A stretch of 39,930 nt of DNA from NCBI GenBank assembly GCA_964461265.1, contig CAYWTS010000021.1, forward strand, positions 1-39,930. The letters run 5' to 3'. Below are positions 1 to 7,862 of the stretch, piece after piece. This DNA comes from CAYWTS01 sp964461265 (GTDB lineage: Bacteria; Bacteroidota; Ignavibacteria; Tepidaquicellales; OLB5). Position numbers and translations under genes: made by a program. Below the pieces are notes generated by a model, which was not told where the DNA came from, searched no databases, and worked only from the letters and a program-made list of their open reading frames with translations. Position 1 is the first letter of the stretch. Each line of letters opens with the position of its first letter.

Positions 1-61
1 GGATTGAACCGGTGACCTCATCCTTACCAAGGATGTGCTCTACCAACTGAGCTACATCAGC
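1..61 (-). tRNA. tRNA-Thr (GGT), 3' end cut by window edge
   Basis: Read on the minus strand the stretch starts GCTGATG TA GCTC AGTTGGTA GAGC, a canonical acceptor 5' strand and D-arm. The anticodon stem CATCC/GGATG encloses the loop TTGGTAA, giving anticodon GGT (Thr). The variable loop and the start of the T-arm (GGTTCAATCC) follow, then the window ends before the T-stem closes. About 61 of roughly 73 nt are visible. It is the last member seen of the minus-strand cluster Tyr, tRNA-like, Thr; in many bacteria such a cluster leads into tuf, which would lie outside the window. Confidence 0.93.
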
Positions 62-75
62 TAAAATTTTTGTAT

Positions 76-153
76 AATGCCGATAAACCTGTGACCTTTC
101 CGCCAAAGACGGGATGCCCTACCCCCGAGAACTAGGGAAACTGCATAGGCATT
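76..153 (-). pseudogene. Degenerate tRNA-like element between tRNA-Tyr and tRNA-Thr
   Basis: On the minus strand the ends AATGCC and GGCATT pair as a 6-bp acceptor-like stem. Inside are a D-arm-like hairpin (CCCTA / TAGGG with an oversized G-rich loop), an anticodon-arm-like segment (TCCCG, TCTTTGG, CGGAA, with one mismatch and C instead of the invariant U33), and the start of a T-arm (GGTCACAGGTTTATC). The 3' strand of the T-stem is missing. No anticodon can be assigned with confidence; the segment around the loop resembles Lys, Gln or Pro tRNAs. Its place is where many genomes carry tRNA-Gly between Tyr and Thr. Most likely it is a decayed tRNA, though a structured RNA of another kind is possible. 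Confidence 0.35.
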
Positions 154-218
154 GAGTTAAAAGAACTTCTTTATAAAAATAAAAAAATGTTGTTAACTAA
201 TATTAAATCAGAGGTCCG

Positions 219-302
219 TGGGTAGGGAAGGATTCGAACCTCCGAAGGCATTCAGCCGACAGATTTACAGTCTGTTGCGTTTAACCACTTCGCTACCTAC
301 CC
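219..302 (-). tRNA. tRNA-Tyr (GTA)
   Basis: The acceptor stem GGGTAGG pairs with CCTACCC, followed by discriminator A at 219 and no encoded CCA. The anticodon stem CAGA/TCTG surrounds CTGTAAA, giving anticodon GTA. A long variable arm, as expected of class II tRNA-Tyr, precedes the T-arm GGTTCGAATCC. The 84-nt length fits the family. It is the first gene of the tRNA cluster, 16 nt after a candidate promoter. Confidence 0.96.
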
Positions 303-317
303 TAAAATTTGAAACAT

Positions 318-348
318 TAAAATTATGGATTTTTTATAGGAAAATCAA
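318..348 (-). promoter_or_regulatory. Candidate promoter of the tRNA cluster
   Basis: On the minus strand TTG (346-348) is followed after exactly 20 nt by TAATTTTA (318-325), one base from the Bacteroidetes -7 consensus TAnnTTTG. The spacing equals that of six other promoters in this window, and the -7 box ends 16 nt before the first base of tRNA-Tyr. Confidence 0.45.
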
Positions 349-367
349 GATATTATAGAAGAATTTA

Positions 368-1165
368 CTAAAAAAGAAATTTTGGTATTATATTTGAGGC
401 AGAATCTATAAAAATTTGATTTTTTCCGTTTATTTCAACATTAATACTACCATCTTTTAAATACTCTTTTAATACACCTTTACTCGAAATGTTAAAATTA
501 TTATTTATTATTAATTGAGTGTTTATGGGAACTGCACATTTTTTCCATTTTGTAAAAATTAAATCGAAATGTTTTTGATATAATAATTTAATTTTATTAT
601 TTATATGTATAATTAAGCCCGTTAAAAAGTGATTACGGTCTATTTCTTTACGTATAATATTCCTTAATGATGATGCTTTGATAAATTCAAAATCAGGGAA
701 GCTTGTTTGATTAATATTGATACCTATACCTATATAAAAAGTGTTTGTATTGAAGTTATGTTCGATTAAAATACCACAGATTTTTTTGTTATTAACCAGG
801 ATATCATTCGGCCATTTAATAAGAACTGTATTAAATGTATTATTTTGAATTAAAAATTTTTTTACGAATTCTGTTACGCAAAGAGTAAAAAAATAATTTA
901 CATATTGCAGTTGATGCTTTTCAATCGGGATTTTTTTAATAACTGTGAAAGTGAGGTTTTTAGCTTTTTCGGAAATCCATATATTTTCTCTTCTGCCTTT
1001 ACCGCTTTTCTGAAAATCGGTTATTATTAAAACATTGTCTCTGTCTTTTAATTTCTTAGCGTAATTATTTGTTGAATCGGTTACATTAAGGTATAAAAGT
1101 TCCTGAATAAAAGTCTTATTTAAAAGTATTTTCTTGAGTAACTGAGTATTTAAGTTTAAAGACAC
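368..1165 (-). CDS. birA: Biotin--[acetyl-CoA-carboxylase] ligase
   Basis: Activates biotin with ATP and transfers it to the biotin carrier lysine of acyl-CoA carboxylases in the cytoplasm. Residues 56-61 (KGRREN, followed by W63) match the biotinyl-AMP binding loop GRGRRGxxW. Residues 118-121 (KWPN, then D) are the diagnostic KWPNDI motif, followed by the KICGILIE strand of the catalytic core. The C-terminal 45 residues fit the small SH3-like domain. At 265 residues there is no N-terminal helix-turn-helix, so this is the monofunctional type rather than the E. coli repressor type. It stands alone, upstream of nothing obvious, and reads toward the tRNA cluster. Very AT-rich, with many Asn and Ile codons. 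Confidence 0.9.
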   Translation of the reverse strand: MSLNLNTQLLKKILLNKTFIQELLYLNVTDSTNNYAKKLKDRDNVLIITDFQKSGKGRRENIWISEKAKNLTFTVIKKIPIEKHQLQYVNYFFTLCVTEFVKKFLIQNNTFNTVLIKWPNDILVNNKKICGILIEHNFNTNTFYIGIGININQTSFPDFEFIKASSLRNIIRKEIDRNHFLTGLIIHINNKIKLLYQKHFDLIFTKWKKCAVPINTQLIINNNFNISSKGVLKEYLKDGSINVEINGKNQIFIDSASNIIPKFLF

Positions 1166-1300
1166 AGTTATTTATTACAGACAGGAGTTTAAAAATGAAG
1201 TATTTAATCCCATGTAAGTTCTGTCCGACTGTATGATTAAGATGGACTGCTTAAAAAGGTTATACAATAATTTTCACAACAAGTAACGTTAACATGTTTA

Positions 1301-2923
1301 TTAGTATTCTCTAACGGGTTTGGCGCGGTGTTTATCATCTTCATTATCTTTTTTAGTATCGGCTTCTCTACCGATAGCTTTTGCTTTTCTGTCTTTTTCA
1401 AAGTCGTCATCTTCCTGTTTATTAATGTCAGGAATTTTTGTATCGTCACGTACATCTTTGTTTTTGTCTTCAACTTGGTCTTTATTGAGTGTTAAGGCAG
1501 CAAATAGGTCAACCCTGCCCCATCCATAGTATTCATCCCAGCCGGGCTTGTCTTCTCTTTTATCTCCTACTTGGTCTTTTGCAGTGGATGTTATTATTTC
1601 TTTCAGGTCTTTATTAGCTCTTGTATTATCCTGTGCTAAAAGTAATGACGATATGGCAGAAACGTATGCAGTAGCCTGTGAAGTTCCGCTCCAGTATACA
1701 TCATAGTTGTAGTTATCTTTATAATCCAGTCCATATATACGGTTACCCGGTGCTACAACTGCAATATGTTTACCCCAGTTGCTTCCGCCTCCCCAGGTAA
1801 ACTGTTTGCACCTGCTGTCATCGGTATCGGTTGCTCCTATTGCAAGTACATTAGGGAAAGAAGCAGGGTAGTAGCTGTCGTTGTTATTTTTATTCATCAT
1901 GCTTGCAACAATTAAGCAGCCGGCACTATAAGCATAATCTACTGCTGTTTTTAATGTTTTTGAATAATCGTAACCACCCTCGCTCATGTTTATTACCTTA
2001 GCACCATTATTGGCAGCATAATATAATGAAGAAGCCCACCAGCTGTACTCACCAAGGTTATCGTCATCAAGGTTTTTGCAAATCATCAATTTACATTTCT
2101 GGTCAAGTCCGGCATAGCCTATTGTATTGTTCGTAGAAGCACCGATGGTCCCGGCAATGTTGGTGCCGTGTCCTCCATCGTCTTTGACATTGGAATTTTC
2201 ATAGGCAAAATTCCAACCGTAGATGTCATCTATGTATCCGTTAGCATCATCATCTCTGCCGTTTTTGGTTTCAGAGTTATTAATCCATATCTTGCCTTCA
2301 AGGTCAGGGTGGTCAAGCTTTACACCTGAGTCAAGTATTGCTACAATAACATCTTCGCTGCCTGTGGTTATTTCCCATCCTTTTAATACATTCATATCGG
2401 CATGCAGTTTTCCTTGTTTTCCTGTTGCTGTTTTTTGGGAACCATCATTATCCAGTCCCCATTGTCTTTTGAAGTATTCATCGTTAGGACGCTGTGAATC
2501 GATACCTCTGATACCGGCAGCATGACCTATGTAGTCCGGTTCAGTAAATTCAATATTGGGGTCCTTTTCAAACTCCTTGCATAAATCGGTTACCGGTTTC
2601 GAACCTTCAAATTCTATGACATAGAATTTTTCGAGTTCGAATTTTTCGTATAGCTCCGGTAATTTTCTGCTGGCTGGGAAAAGTGTATTCATTTTAATAA
2701 TTCTAATATGGCAATCCCGTGCTTTGTTCAGGATTATATTTTTGCCATCTGAATTCTCCAAACTTCCTGCAGCTAATAAATGATTTTGGATTTTTAATTT
2801 AACTATTAGGTGATTTTTAACAAAAAGTGATTTGGTTACATTTTCCTGTGTGTGTGGCGTTTTAAATGTAGAAAATGCAATAACAAAAAAGATAATAAAA
2901 ATTTTTATAAGATTTATATGCAT
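1301..2923 (-). CDS. Secreted subtilisin-like serine protease (peptidase S8)
   Basis: An endopeptidase exported through the Sec pathway: residues 1-25 form a hydrophobic signal peptide. A fervidolysin-like prodomain region (about 30-135) precedes the catalytic domain (about 175-475). The triad is visible: Asp198 in AILDSG, His252 in GGHGTNIAG, Ser415 in WSGTSQATAY; Asn344 is the likely oxyanion residue. The HGT motif is followed by Asn rather than the usual His. After the domain there is a tail of about 60 residues made almost only of Lys, Asp, Glu and Arg, probably disordered. No T9SS sorting domain is present. It is the last gene of a three-gene operon, 8 nt after the barrel protein. Its substrate is unknown. 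Confidence 0.9.
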   Translation of the reverse strand: MHINLIKIFIIFFVIAFSTFKTPHTQENVTKSLFVKNHLIVKLKIQNHLLAAGSLENSDGKNIILNKARDCHIRIIKMNTLFPASRKLPELYEKFELEKFYVIEFEGSKPVTDLCKEFEKDPNIEFTEPDYIGHAAGIRGIDSQRPNDEYFKRQWGLDNDGSQKTATGKQGKLHADMNVLKGWEITTGSEDVIVAILDSGVKLDHPDLEGKIWINNSETKNGRDDDANGYIDDIYGWNFAYENSNVKDDGGHGTNIAGTIGASTNNTIGYAGLDQKCKLMICKNLDDDNLGEYSWWASSLYYAANNGAKVINMSEGGYDYSKTLKTAVDYAYSAGCLIVASMMNKNNNDSYYPASFPNVLAIGATDTDDSRCKQFTWGGGSNWGKHIAVVAPGNRIYGLDYKDNYNYDVYWSGTSQATAYVSAISSLLLAQDNTRANKDLKEIITSTAKDQVGDKREDKPGWDEYYGWGRVDLFAALTLNKDQVEDKNKDVRDDTKIPDINKQEDDDFEKDRKAKAIGREADTKKDNEDDKHRAKPVREY

Positions 2924-2931
2924 AAAGTTGT

Positions 2932-3678
2932 TTAAAAATTATATTTCAATCCTAATGAGAGTCTTAATCCGTCAACGGTGATACGTGAAGTAACGGGTGA
3001 TTTAATCCAGAAATCTGTCCCGTTTATATTAACAGTATTAGTGTTAAAAGTGCTCTCAATATCGAAATAAGGCTCTCTGAATTTTAACTGCAAATCCAAA
3101 GAAATGTTTCTGCTTGCTGCGTATTCAACACCGGCAAGGGTATTTAGACTAAAGCCAGATTTTTTCTGAATATTTTGCGTTGTTAGATTTAACATTTTCC
3201 TTGTTCTGTTACCCCAGTAGATTCCTCCGCCCCCGCCTATATAAAATGTAAAGTTTTCAAGAAACCTAGGTAAATCCCATTTTACGCCAAATTCGACCGG
3301 TAACATAGTAATATCTTCGGTAACTGAAACCGTATATCGCAATGTATCTTGTATAAAACGGAAAGGTATATTGTTTTGAACAAGGTGATAGTACTCTGTC
3401 GAAACAAAAATTTCAAGCTCAAGGTCCTCAAGCGGGAGGTTATATGAAAGTTCGCCGCCGTAACCGTAAGCACCGTCAAGTTTATAGTAGGCATTTGTAC
3501 CATAAAGATCTGAAGATAATATATCATACTGAATTTCAGCAGATGCTATATAAGTAGCATAAACATAGAGCGAGAAATTCTTTTTCCCGGTTGAAGCAGC
3601 ATGTTCTGAAAGTTGTGCAGATGCACTGTTAATAGAAATGCCGTAAAAAAATAATATGGCAATAAAATATCTCTTCAC
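2932..3678 (-). CDS. Outer-membrane beta-barrel protein, function unknown
   Basis: Residues 1-21 form a signal peptide ending in SASAQ. The rest (248 residues in all) is made of alternating hydrophobic/polar stretches with frequent Tyr, Gly and Phe, and the chain ends LSLGLKYNF with a terminal Phe, as in barrels inserted by the BAM complex. This fits the small outer-membrane beta-barrel (OmpA/porin-like) folds. No catalytic motif is seen. It lies 11 nt after a periplasmic foldase gene and 8 nt before a protease gene, suggesting a shared envelope role, though the partner relationship is inferred only from the operon. Confidence 0.7.
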   Translation of the reverse strand: MKRYFIAILFFYGISINSASAQLSEHAASTGKKNFSLYVYATYIASAEIQYDILSSDLYGTNAYYKLDGAYGYGGELSYNLPLEDLELEIFVSTEYYHLVQNNIPFRFIQDTLRYTVSVTEDITMLPVEFGVKWDLPRFLENFTFYIGGGGGIYWGNRTRKMLNLTTQNIQKKSGFSLNTLAGVEYAASRNISLDLQLKFREPYFDIESTFNTNTVNINGTDFWIKSPVTSRITVDGLRLSLGLKYNF

Positions 3679-3689
3679 AGCATTTATTT

Positions 3690-5801
3690 TTAGCGATAGT
3701 ATTTATCCCTGTTATCTACAATATCCGCTTTCTCTTTCAAATCGGTTATCCAGTCCTGAAGTATTGTTTGTTTCTTCTGGTTAATTAAATTGTTTTTGAT
3801 TGTTTCGCTTTCTGCAGTAAATTTCTGCTGGTCAAATGGTGTAATACTTTTCATTTGTATCAGAAAATAACCCCTCGGTGTTCTGATTGGGTCTGATATC
3901 TGACTATTCTGCAGCTTGAATATTGCTGCTAAAAGCTCAGGTTCGCTGCCTACAGCCGCATTAGGTTTTGCTACAGTAACTGAATCAGCCGACTGTATAT
4001 CTATGGTCTTGTTAACGTTTTTGAGGCTGGTAAGGTCGTTATTCTGAATCATACCTTTGAGTTGTTGTGCATTTTGTTTCAGCAGATCAAGTTTTTTTTC
4101 AGCAACTACTCTTGGTTTTATCATAGTCTCCTTAATTTCCTCGAATTTCATAAATCCTTCGGGATTTTTATCTACCAGATAGTACACAGCATATCCCCCC
4201 TGGATTTTAATTGCATCACTGACGCTGCCTTTGGACTCACTGAATGCAAACTTTGTTACCGACTGGTTCTGCCCTGCACCCGGAATAAAAGAAGTTTTTG
4301 TAATTGATGGAATGTCAGTAGGTTTAAGATTTAACTTTCCTGCTTCTTCGTCAAAATTTCCTTTCCGTGCAATATATGCGAAATCATCAGCACGTTTTTT
4401 TACTGCATCTCTTGTTTTAGTAGAAGTCTTCACCGGTTTCTTGATAATTGCTGCTTTGAATTCCTTTTTTTGCCTGTCATTAATTTTAATGATGTGATAA
4501 CCGTATTGTGTTTTTACTAAGCCTGTAATTTCGCCTACCCTGCCGGTCATACAGGCTTCTTCAAACTCCTTTACCATACTGCCTTTTGTGAAATACCCAA
4601 GGTTCCCGCCATTTTGTTTACTGCCCGGGTCATCCGAAAATTCTGCTGCCATTTTTGCAAAGTCTTCACCGTTTTTAACCCTTTGCAGTATTTGTTCAGC
4701 TTTTACTTTAGCAGCTGCTGTATCTGTTCCAAAACTGATTAGTATGTGTGAAGCATTTATAAAAACATCATCACCTTCTTTAGTGTCGAGTAACCGTACT
4801 AATGTATAACCATCACTGGATTTTATAACGTCTGATACGGAGTCTTTTTTAGCATTGAAAAGGAAAGAGGCTACTTCGGGTGAAACCTCATTTGGTTTAA
4901 TGAATTTATCATTCCACTTTACAGTAGAATTGGTGTTTACAAGAACGATAAGTGACGAATCTTCTGCAGTTGCACGCTTAAATTCTTTAGTAAGCGCCCT
5001 AAGCTGTTTTTCAGTAATAGCTGAATCTTCTGCTGTCGGCTGGTCGGAAAATAAGATATATTTAAGCTTTGCAGTTTCATCTGATTTATAATCATTTTTG
5101 TTATTATCGTAATATGCTTTGAGTTCATCTTCGGTGATTTGCACCATATCATCCGTAATAGAAGTAAGTGGCAGAAGAATATAATTAAAAGATGCAGCTA
5201 TTTTTTCGTCTTTATATTTTTGAATAACATCTGCTTCCGAAACACGTACAGATCCGGTTATTATACTCATTAGTTTTTGGTTCAGCAGAATCTGGCGTAG
5301 ACGGTCTTCTACCTGAACCCAGAATCTTTGAACCTCGGGTGTTTGTGTCTGAATAGCTTGCTGGTACCTTGTATAGTCGAATTGTCCGGTTGAATCAATA
5401 AAAAACCTCTTAATATCATCAGGAAGTGTTTGCGGGGAATTAAATACCCAGTTCTTAATTTCCTGGTCGGTAACCCTGATACCCAGTTTATCGATTTCCT
5501 GTTCAATAAGTATTTGCTGTATAAATCTTTCCCATACCTGTTCACGTATCATCTGTAATAGCGATTCGTCAGGGTCTTCGCCTGTCTGGCGTTTTTGTTC
5601 TTCGGCATAAAGCTGAACCTGTTCTTCAAATTTTTCATAAGATAATTCTGTTCCGTTAACCGACGCAAAAACATATGTTTCACCGCTTCTTAAGCCGAGG
5701 TAGTTCATACCCCATTCAAAAACTATTGTAGCTAAAAATGCTATAACTAATATAATCAGAATTATATGTGTCTTATCGCGCAGTCTGTTCATTAAGCCCA
5801 T
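3690..5801 (-). CDS. Membrane-anchored periplasmic foldase, PpiD/SurA-like peptidyl-prolyl isomerase
   Basis: A chaperone and proline isomerase for proteins emerging into the periplasm. Residues 12-28 form one uncleaved membrane anchor after a short positively charged N-terminus, as in PpiD. A SurA_N-like helical chaperone region (about 45-190) follows. A parvulin domain lies at about 345-443, with SHILIS, FSDDPGSKQNGGNLGYF and the YGYHIIKI end. The stretches at about 200-340 and 560-680 look like further parvulin-like or degenerate segments. 703 residues is the usual length for Bacteroidetes PpiD-like proteins. The start is preceded by AAGGAG about 12 nt upstream. It leads the operon that also encodes the barrel protein and the S8 protease. 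Confidence 0.9.
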   Translation of the reverse strand: MGLMNRLRDKTHIILIILVIAFLATIVFEWGMNYLGLRSGETYVFASVNGTELSYEKFEEQVQLYAEEQKRQTGEDPDESLLQMIREQVWERFIQQILIEQEIDKLGIRVTDQEIKNWVFNSPQTLPDDIKRFFIDSTGQFDYTRYQQAIQTQTPEVQRFWVQVEDRLRQILLNQKLMSIITGSVRVSEADVIQKYKDEKIAASFNYILLPLTSITDDMVQITEDELKAYYDNNKNDYKSDETAKLKYILFSDQPTAEDSAITEKQLRALTKEFKRATAEDSSLIVLVNTNSTVKWNDKFIKPNEVSPEVASFLFNAKKDSVSDVIKSSDGYTLVRLLDTKEGDDVFINASHILISFGTDTAAAKVKAEQILQRVKNGEDFAKMAAEFSDDPGSKQNGGNLGYFTKGSMVKEFEEACMTGRVGEITGLVKTQYGYHIIKINDRQKKEFKAAIIKKPVKTSTKTRDAVKKRADDFAYIARKGNFDEEAGKLNLKPTDIPSITKTSFIPGAGQNQSVTKFAFSESKGSVSDAIKIQGGYAVYYLVDKNPEGFMKFEEIKETMIKPRVVAEKKLDLLKQNAQQLKGMIQNNDLTSLKNVNKTIDIQSADSVTVAKPNAAVGSEPELLAAIFKLQNSQISDPIRTPRGYFLIQMKSITPFDQQKFTAESETIKNNLINQKKQTILQDWITDLKEKADIVDNRDKYYR

Positions 5802-5848
5802 TTATACTATTTTTCTCCTTTTTACTATTTTTTTATTAAAAACGTCAA

Positions 5849-5879
5849 CAAATATACCCCGATATGCAGGAATAATCAA
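5849..5879 (-). promoter_or_regulatory. Promoter of the foldase-barrel-protease operon
   Basis: Minus strand: TTG (5877-5879), 20-nt spacer, TATATTTG (5849-5856), an exact match to TAnnTTTG. The -7 box ends 47 nt before the start codon at 5801, leaving a leader that contains the Shine-Dalgarno sequence. Confidence 0.6.
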
Positions 5880-6160
5880 TGAAACGAATGATAACGATAA
5901 TTTTTTAATGTTTCTATAAGTGTGTATTATGTTAAATAACAACCTAAGAATTAAGTACACACTGCACAAAATATTAAAGCGGTAGAGTAATGTTTATCCT
6001 TGGTATTTGAGTTAACCTGATTATTTATTTTTTCTCCCTTACTATAAACAATACAATGAGGTTCTGTGTTTACAGATTATTTAAATCTAAATTTTTTACA
6101 CTTTTTAAAATGGATTATAATTTTTTTATATTTACGGTGATTTCATTATATGCAGGAAAT
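5880..6160. other. Intergenic, AT-rich, no gene seen
   Basis: The 410-nt gap between the foldase gene and the lipoprotein gene holds the foldase promoter (5849-5879) at one end and the lipoprotein terminator (6161-6193) at the other. Between them I see no reading frame with a plausible start, no RNA fold I recognise and no repeat. Confidence 0.5.
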
Positions 6161-6193
6161 AAAAAACGGGGTTTGAGAGTTCGAACCCCGTTT
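6161..6193 (-). terminator. Rho-independent terminator of the lipoprotein gene
   Basis: Minus strand: a perfect 10-bp stem AAACGGGGTT / AACCCCGTTT (6184-6193 with 6164-6173), 10-nt loop, then a run of six T (6161-6166, overlapping the stem end). It begins 18 nt after the stop of the gene at 6212. Confidence 0.85.
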
Positions 6194-6211
6194 ACAAAAT
6201 AATAATTGAAT

Positions 6212-6904
6212 TTAATCCGGTTGACCGTTTCTGTCATTATCCCTGAATGCCTGGAAGCTTGAATAAACATTATTGCGGATGTTGTTGTTGTAAATAGAAA
6301 TACTGTTGGAATCGAGCGGATTAAGCCACCCACCGTTTGGGTTGCGGAACCATAAGTATGGCTTTACTAGTAATGTAACATTTTGTAATACATTCTCTAC
6401 AAGTACAACAGAATCGGGAAGAGTTAAATTATGATAGCCATTAGCATCTGTTTTTAAAGTAAAAGGAAAGGGTGTATTATTAGAATCACGCCAAGTACCT
6501 TTTACAATAACTGAGTATAATTTAGTATCAGCGAATTCCGGGTCTGGTGGTGTTTCGGTACTGGTTAATTTGTGGACTTCGTATTTAAGTTTATCGTATG
6601 TAGCTAAACGGAATTCTGACTTGCCCAGTGAAAATATTGTTCCGAATTTGATATAGGCAACAATCGGTCCGTCTATAAAGCTTATAGAATCACCTGTACC
6701 TGCAACGCTGAGCTTTATATATTTTAACAGCATTTTGACAGTATCAATGGTAACGGAATTATTATCAAGAAGTGTTGTGTCCGTTACACCATATGTGCTT
6801 AGTTCAAGTGTATCCTTTGATGCAATACCAGAATCGTCACATGAAATAAATATGATAAATGATATAAAAACAGCAATGATTAATAAAAATTTAATTGTCC
6901 TCAT
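6212..6904 (-). CDS. Putative lipoprotein, function unknown
   Basis: Residues 1-22 form a signal peptide with a lipobox ending FISC, so Cys22 is probably lipidated; Asp residues follow at +2 and +3, a pattern that differs from the outer-membrane retention rules of Bacteroidetes as far as these are known. The remaining 208 residues look like beta-sandwich sequence, with Ser, Thr and Asn-rich stretches and no recognised catalytic motif. The chain ends FRDNDRNGQPD, resembling a small acidic Ca-binding loop. 230 residues. An AAGGAGT ribosome site sits directly before ATG. Monocistronic, with its own promoter and terminator. I do not recognise the family. Confidence 0.75.
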   Translation of the reverse strand: MRTIKFLLIIAVFISFIIFISCDDSGIASKDTLELSTYGVTDTTLLDNNSVTIDTVKMLLKYIKLSVAGTGDSISFIDGPIVAYIKFGTIFSLGKSEFRLATYDKLKYEVHKLTSTETPPDPEFADTKLYSVIVKGTWRDSNNTPFPFTLKTDANGYHNLTLPDSVVLVENVLQNVTLLVKPYLWFRNPNGGWLNPLDSNSISIYNNNIRNNVYSSFQAFRDNDRNGQPD

Positions 6905-6932
6905 ACTCCTTAAAATTTAGTTTTGCTTTATA

Positions 6933-6963
6933 CAAAGATGGTTATAAATTAATAAGACGTCAA
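6933..6963 (-). promoter_or_regulatory. Candidate promoter of the lipoprotein gene
   Basis: Minus strand: TTG (6961-6963), 20-nt spacer, CATCTTTG (6933-6940), which differs from TAnnTTTG at its first base. The -7 box ends 28 nt before the start codon at 6904. Spacing identical to the other promoters here supports it. Confidence 0.5.
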
Positions 6964-6964
6964 T

Positions 6965-7000
6965 TACCTAATTCGTAACGATTTTCGTTAGATTTAGGTA
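6965..7000. repeat. Imperfect palindrome
   Basis: TACCTAA (6965-6971) pairs with TTAGGTA (6994-7000), and inside it AACG/CGTT forms a second short stem. It lies just upstream of the lipoprotein promoter and overlaps nothing coding. It could be an operator or a remnant of a terminator; TTTT follows only on the plus strand, where no gene ends. Confidence 0.3.
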
Positions 7001-7077
7001 TTTTAGAAGGTAAAAACGATAAAAACAGTATACCCCATTTTCTTTTAAGTGATTTAAGTTTGATTTAGGTTGTATTC

Positions 7078-7146
7078 CTATTCTGCGGGCATAAATAAAA
7101 AAGCAGAAATTAATAATGAAATTAAGACAAATGATAGTGTTTTCAT
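7078..7146 (-). pseudogene. Signal-peptide-only reading frame, relic or micropeptide
   Basis: A 22-codon frame encodes Met-Lys-Thr followed by about 16 hydrophobic residues and ends FMPAE before a TAG. This looks like an isolated Sec signal peptide with nothing attached; the same frame meets another stop eight codons later. A TATATTTG box (7204-7211) lies 58 nt upstream, without a matching -33 element. It is either the surviving 5' end of a lost secreted-protein gene or a small hydrophobic peptide. The rest of the 375-nt gap between 6904 and 7280 shows only the palindrome at 6965-7000 and the promoter at 6933-6963. Confidence 0.3.
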
Positions 7147-7279
7147 TTGTGTAAGCATTTGATTTAATTATTACTTGGGAGTAATTCCCTGAATTTCTCA
7201 ATACAAATATAGAGGGAAAATCAGCGATTTGGAATTCAATTACTTGTACGCTACTTAAAGCTGTGATATAAATTTTAAA

Positions 7280-7852
7280 CTATTTATTTGTAGAACCCGG
7301 CTTAAAAAGCGGTATCCCTTCTTTGCAAAGCGGACATTCATCCGGTTTATAATTAACTACATCAAGTGTAAGGAGTGGTTTAAAAGGATATTCGAATTTA
7401 ACTTTTTTGTTTGAGCGGTCAACAATGCAGCTGATTCCTGAAAGTACGGCACCTGTTTGTTTAATCACTTCGATTACTTCTTGTATGCTTCCGCCGGTAG
7501 TAATTATGTCTTCAACTATCAAAACCTTATCATTTTCTTTAATCCTGAACCCTCTTTTAAATGTCATCTTACCTTTTACACGTTCGGTAAAAATTGCTTT
7601 ACAGCCAAGTTGTTTTCCCGTTTCGTAAGACAGAATTATTCCTCCCGTCATAGGACCAACTACTAATGAAATATTTTCATCTTTAAAATTGTCAGCAAGT
7701 TCTTTACAAAGAGTTTCAGTTAAAACAGGATTTTCAAGAATTCTGAATTTTTCGATATAATGCGGACTATGCAATCCTGAAGTGAGTTGAAAATGACCTT
7801 CAAGAAAAGCGTTTGCATTTTTTAACATATCTAAAATTTCCTGTTCACTCAT
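7280..7852 (-). CDS. pyrE: Orotate phosphoribosyltransferase
   Basis: Joins orotate to PRPP to make orotidine 5'-phosphate, the fifth step of pyrimidine synthesis. The PRPP-binding signature VLIVEDIITTGGS is at residues 110-122; the catalytic-loop Lys/Arg region ERVKGKMTFKRGF is at 90-102. The length of 190 residues is normal, and the C-terminus carries a CPLC pair (after residue 170) as in the longer PyrE variants. Last gene of the operon with deoxynucleoside kinase, cytochrome and murI, 10 nt after murI. Confidence 0.93.
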   Translation of the reverse strand: MSEQEILDMLKNANAFLEGHFQLTSGLHSPHYIEKFRILENPVLTETLCKELADNFKDENISLVVGPMTGGIILSYETGKQLGCKAIFTERVKGKMTFKRGFRIKENDKVLIVEDIITTGGSIQEVIEVIKQTGAVLSGISCIVDRSNKKVKFEYPFKPLLTLDVVNYKPDECPLCKEGIPLFKPGSTNK

Positions 7853-7862
7853 GATGTTAAAT

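Noticed and set aside
1195..1236. A 13-codon plus-strand frame with an AGGAG site and a CxxC (MKYLIPCKFCPTV)
   Set aside because: Too short to tell from chance, lying between birA and the protease gene; no conservation can be checked.
6965..7000. Palindrome as a terminator
   Set aside because: A T-run follows only on the plus strand, and no plus-strand gene ends there.
6968..7201. A 77-codon minus-strand frame between the lipoprotein and pyrE
   Set aside because: No ribosome site, mixed composition without a fold-like pattern, and it overlaps the palindrome and promoter of the lipoprotein gene; the signal-peptide frame inside it in another register looks more like real coding sequence.
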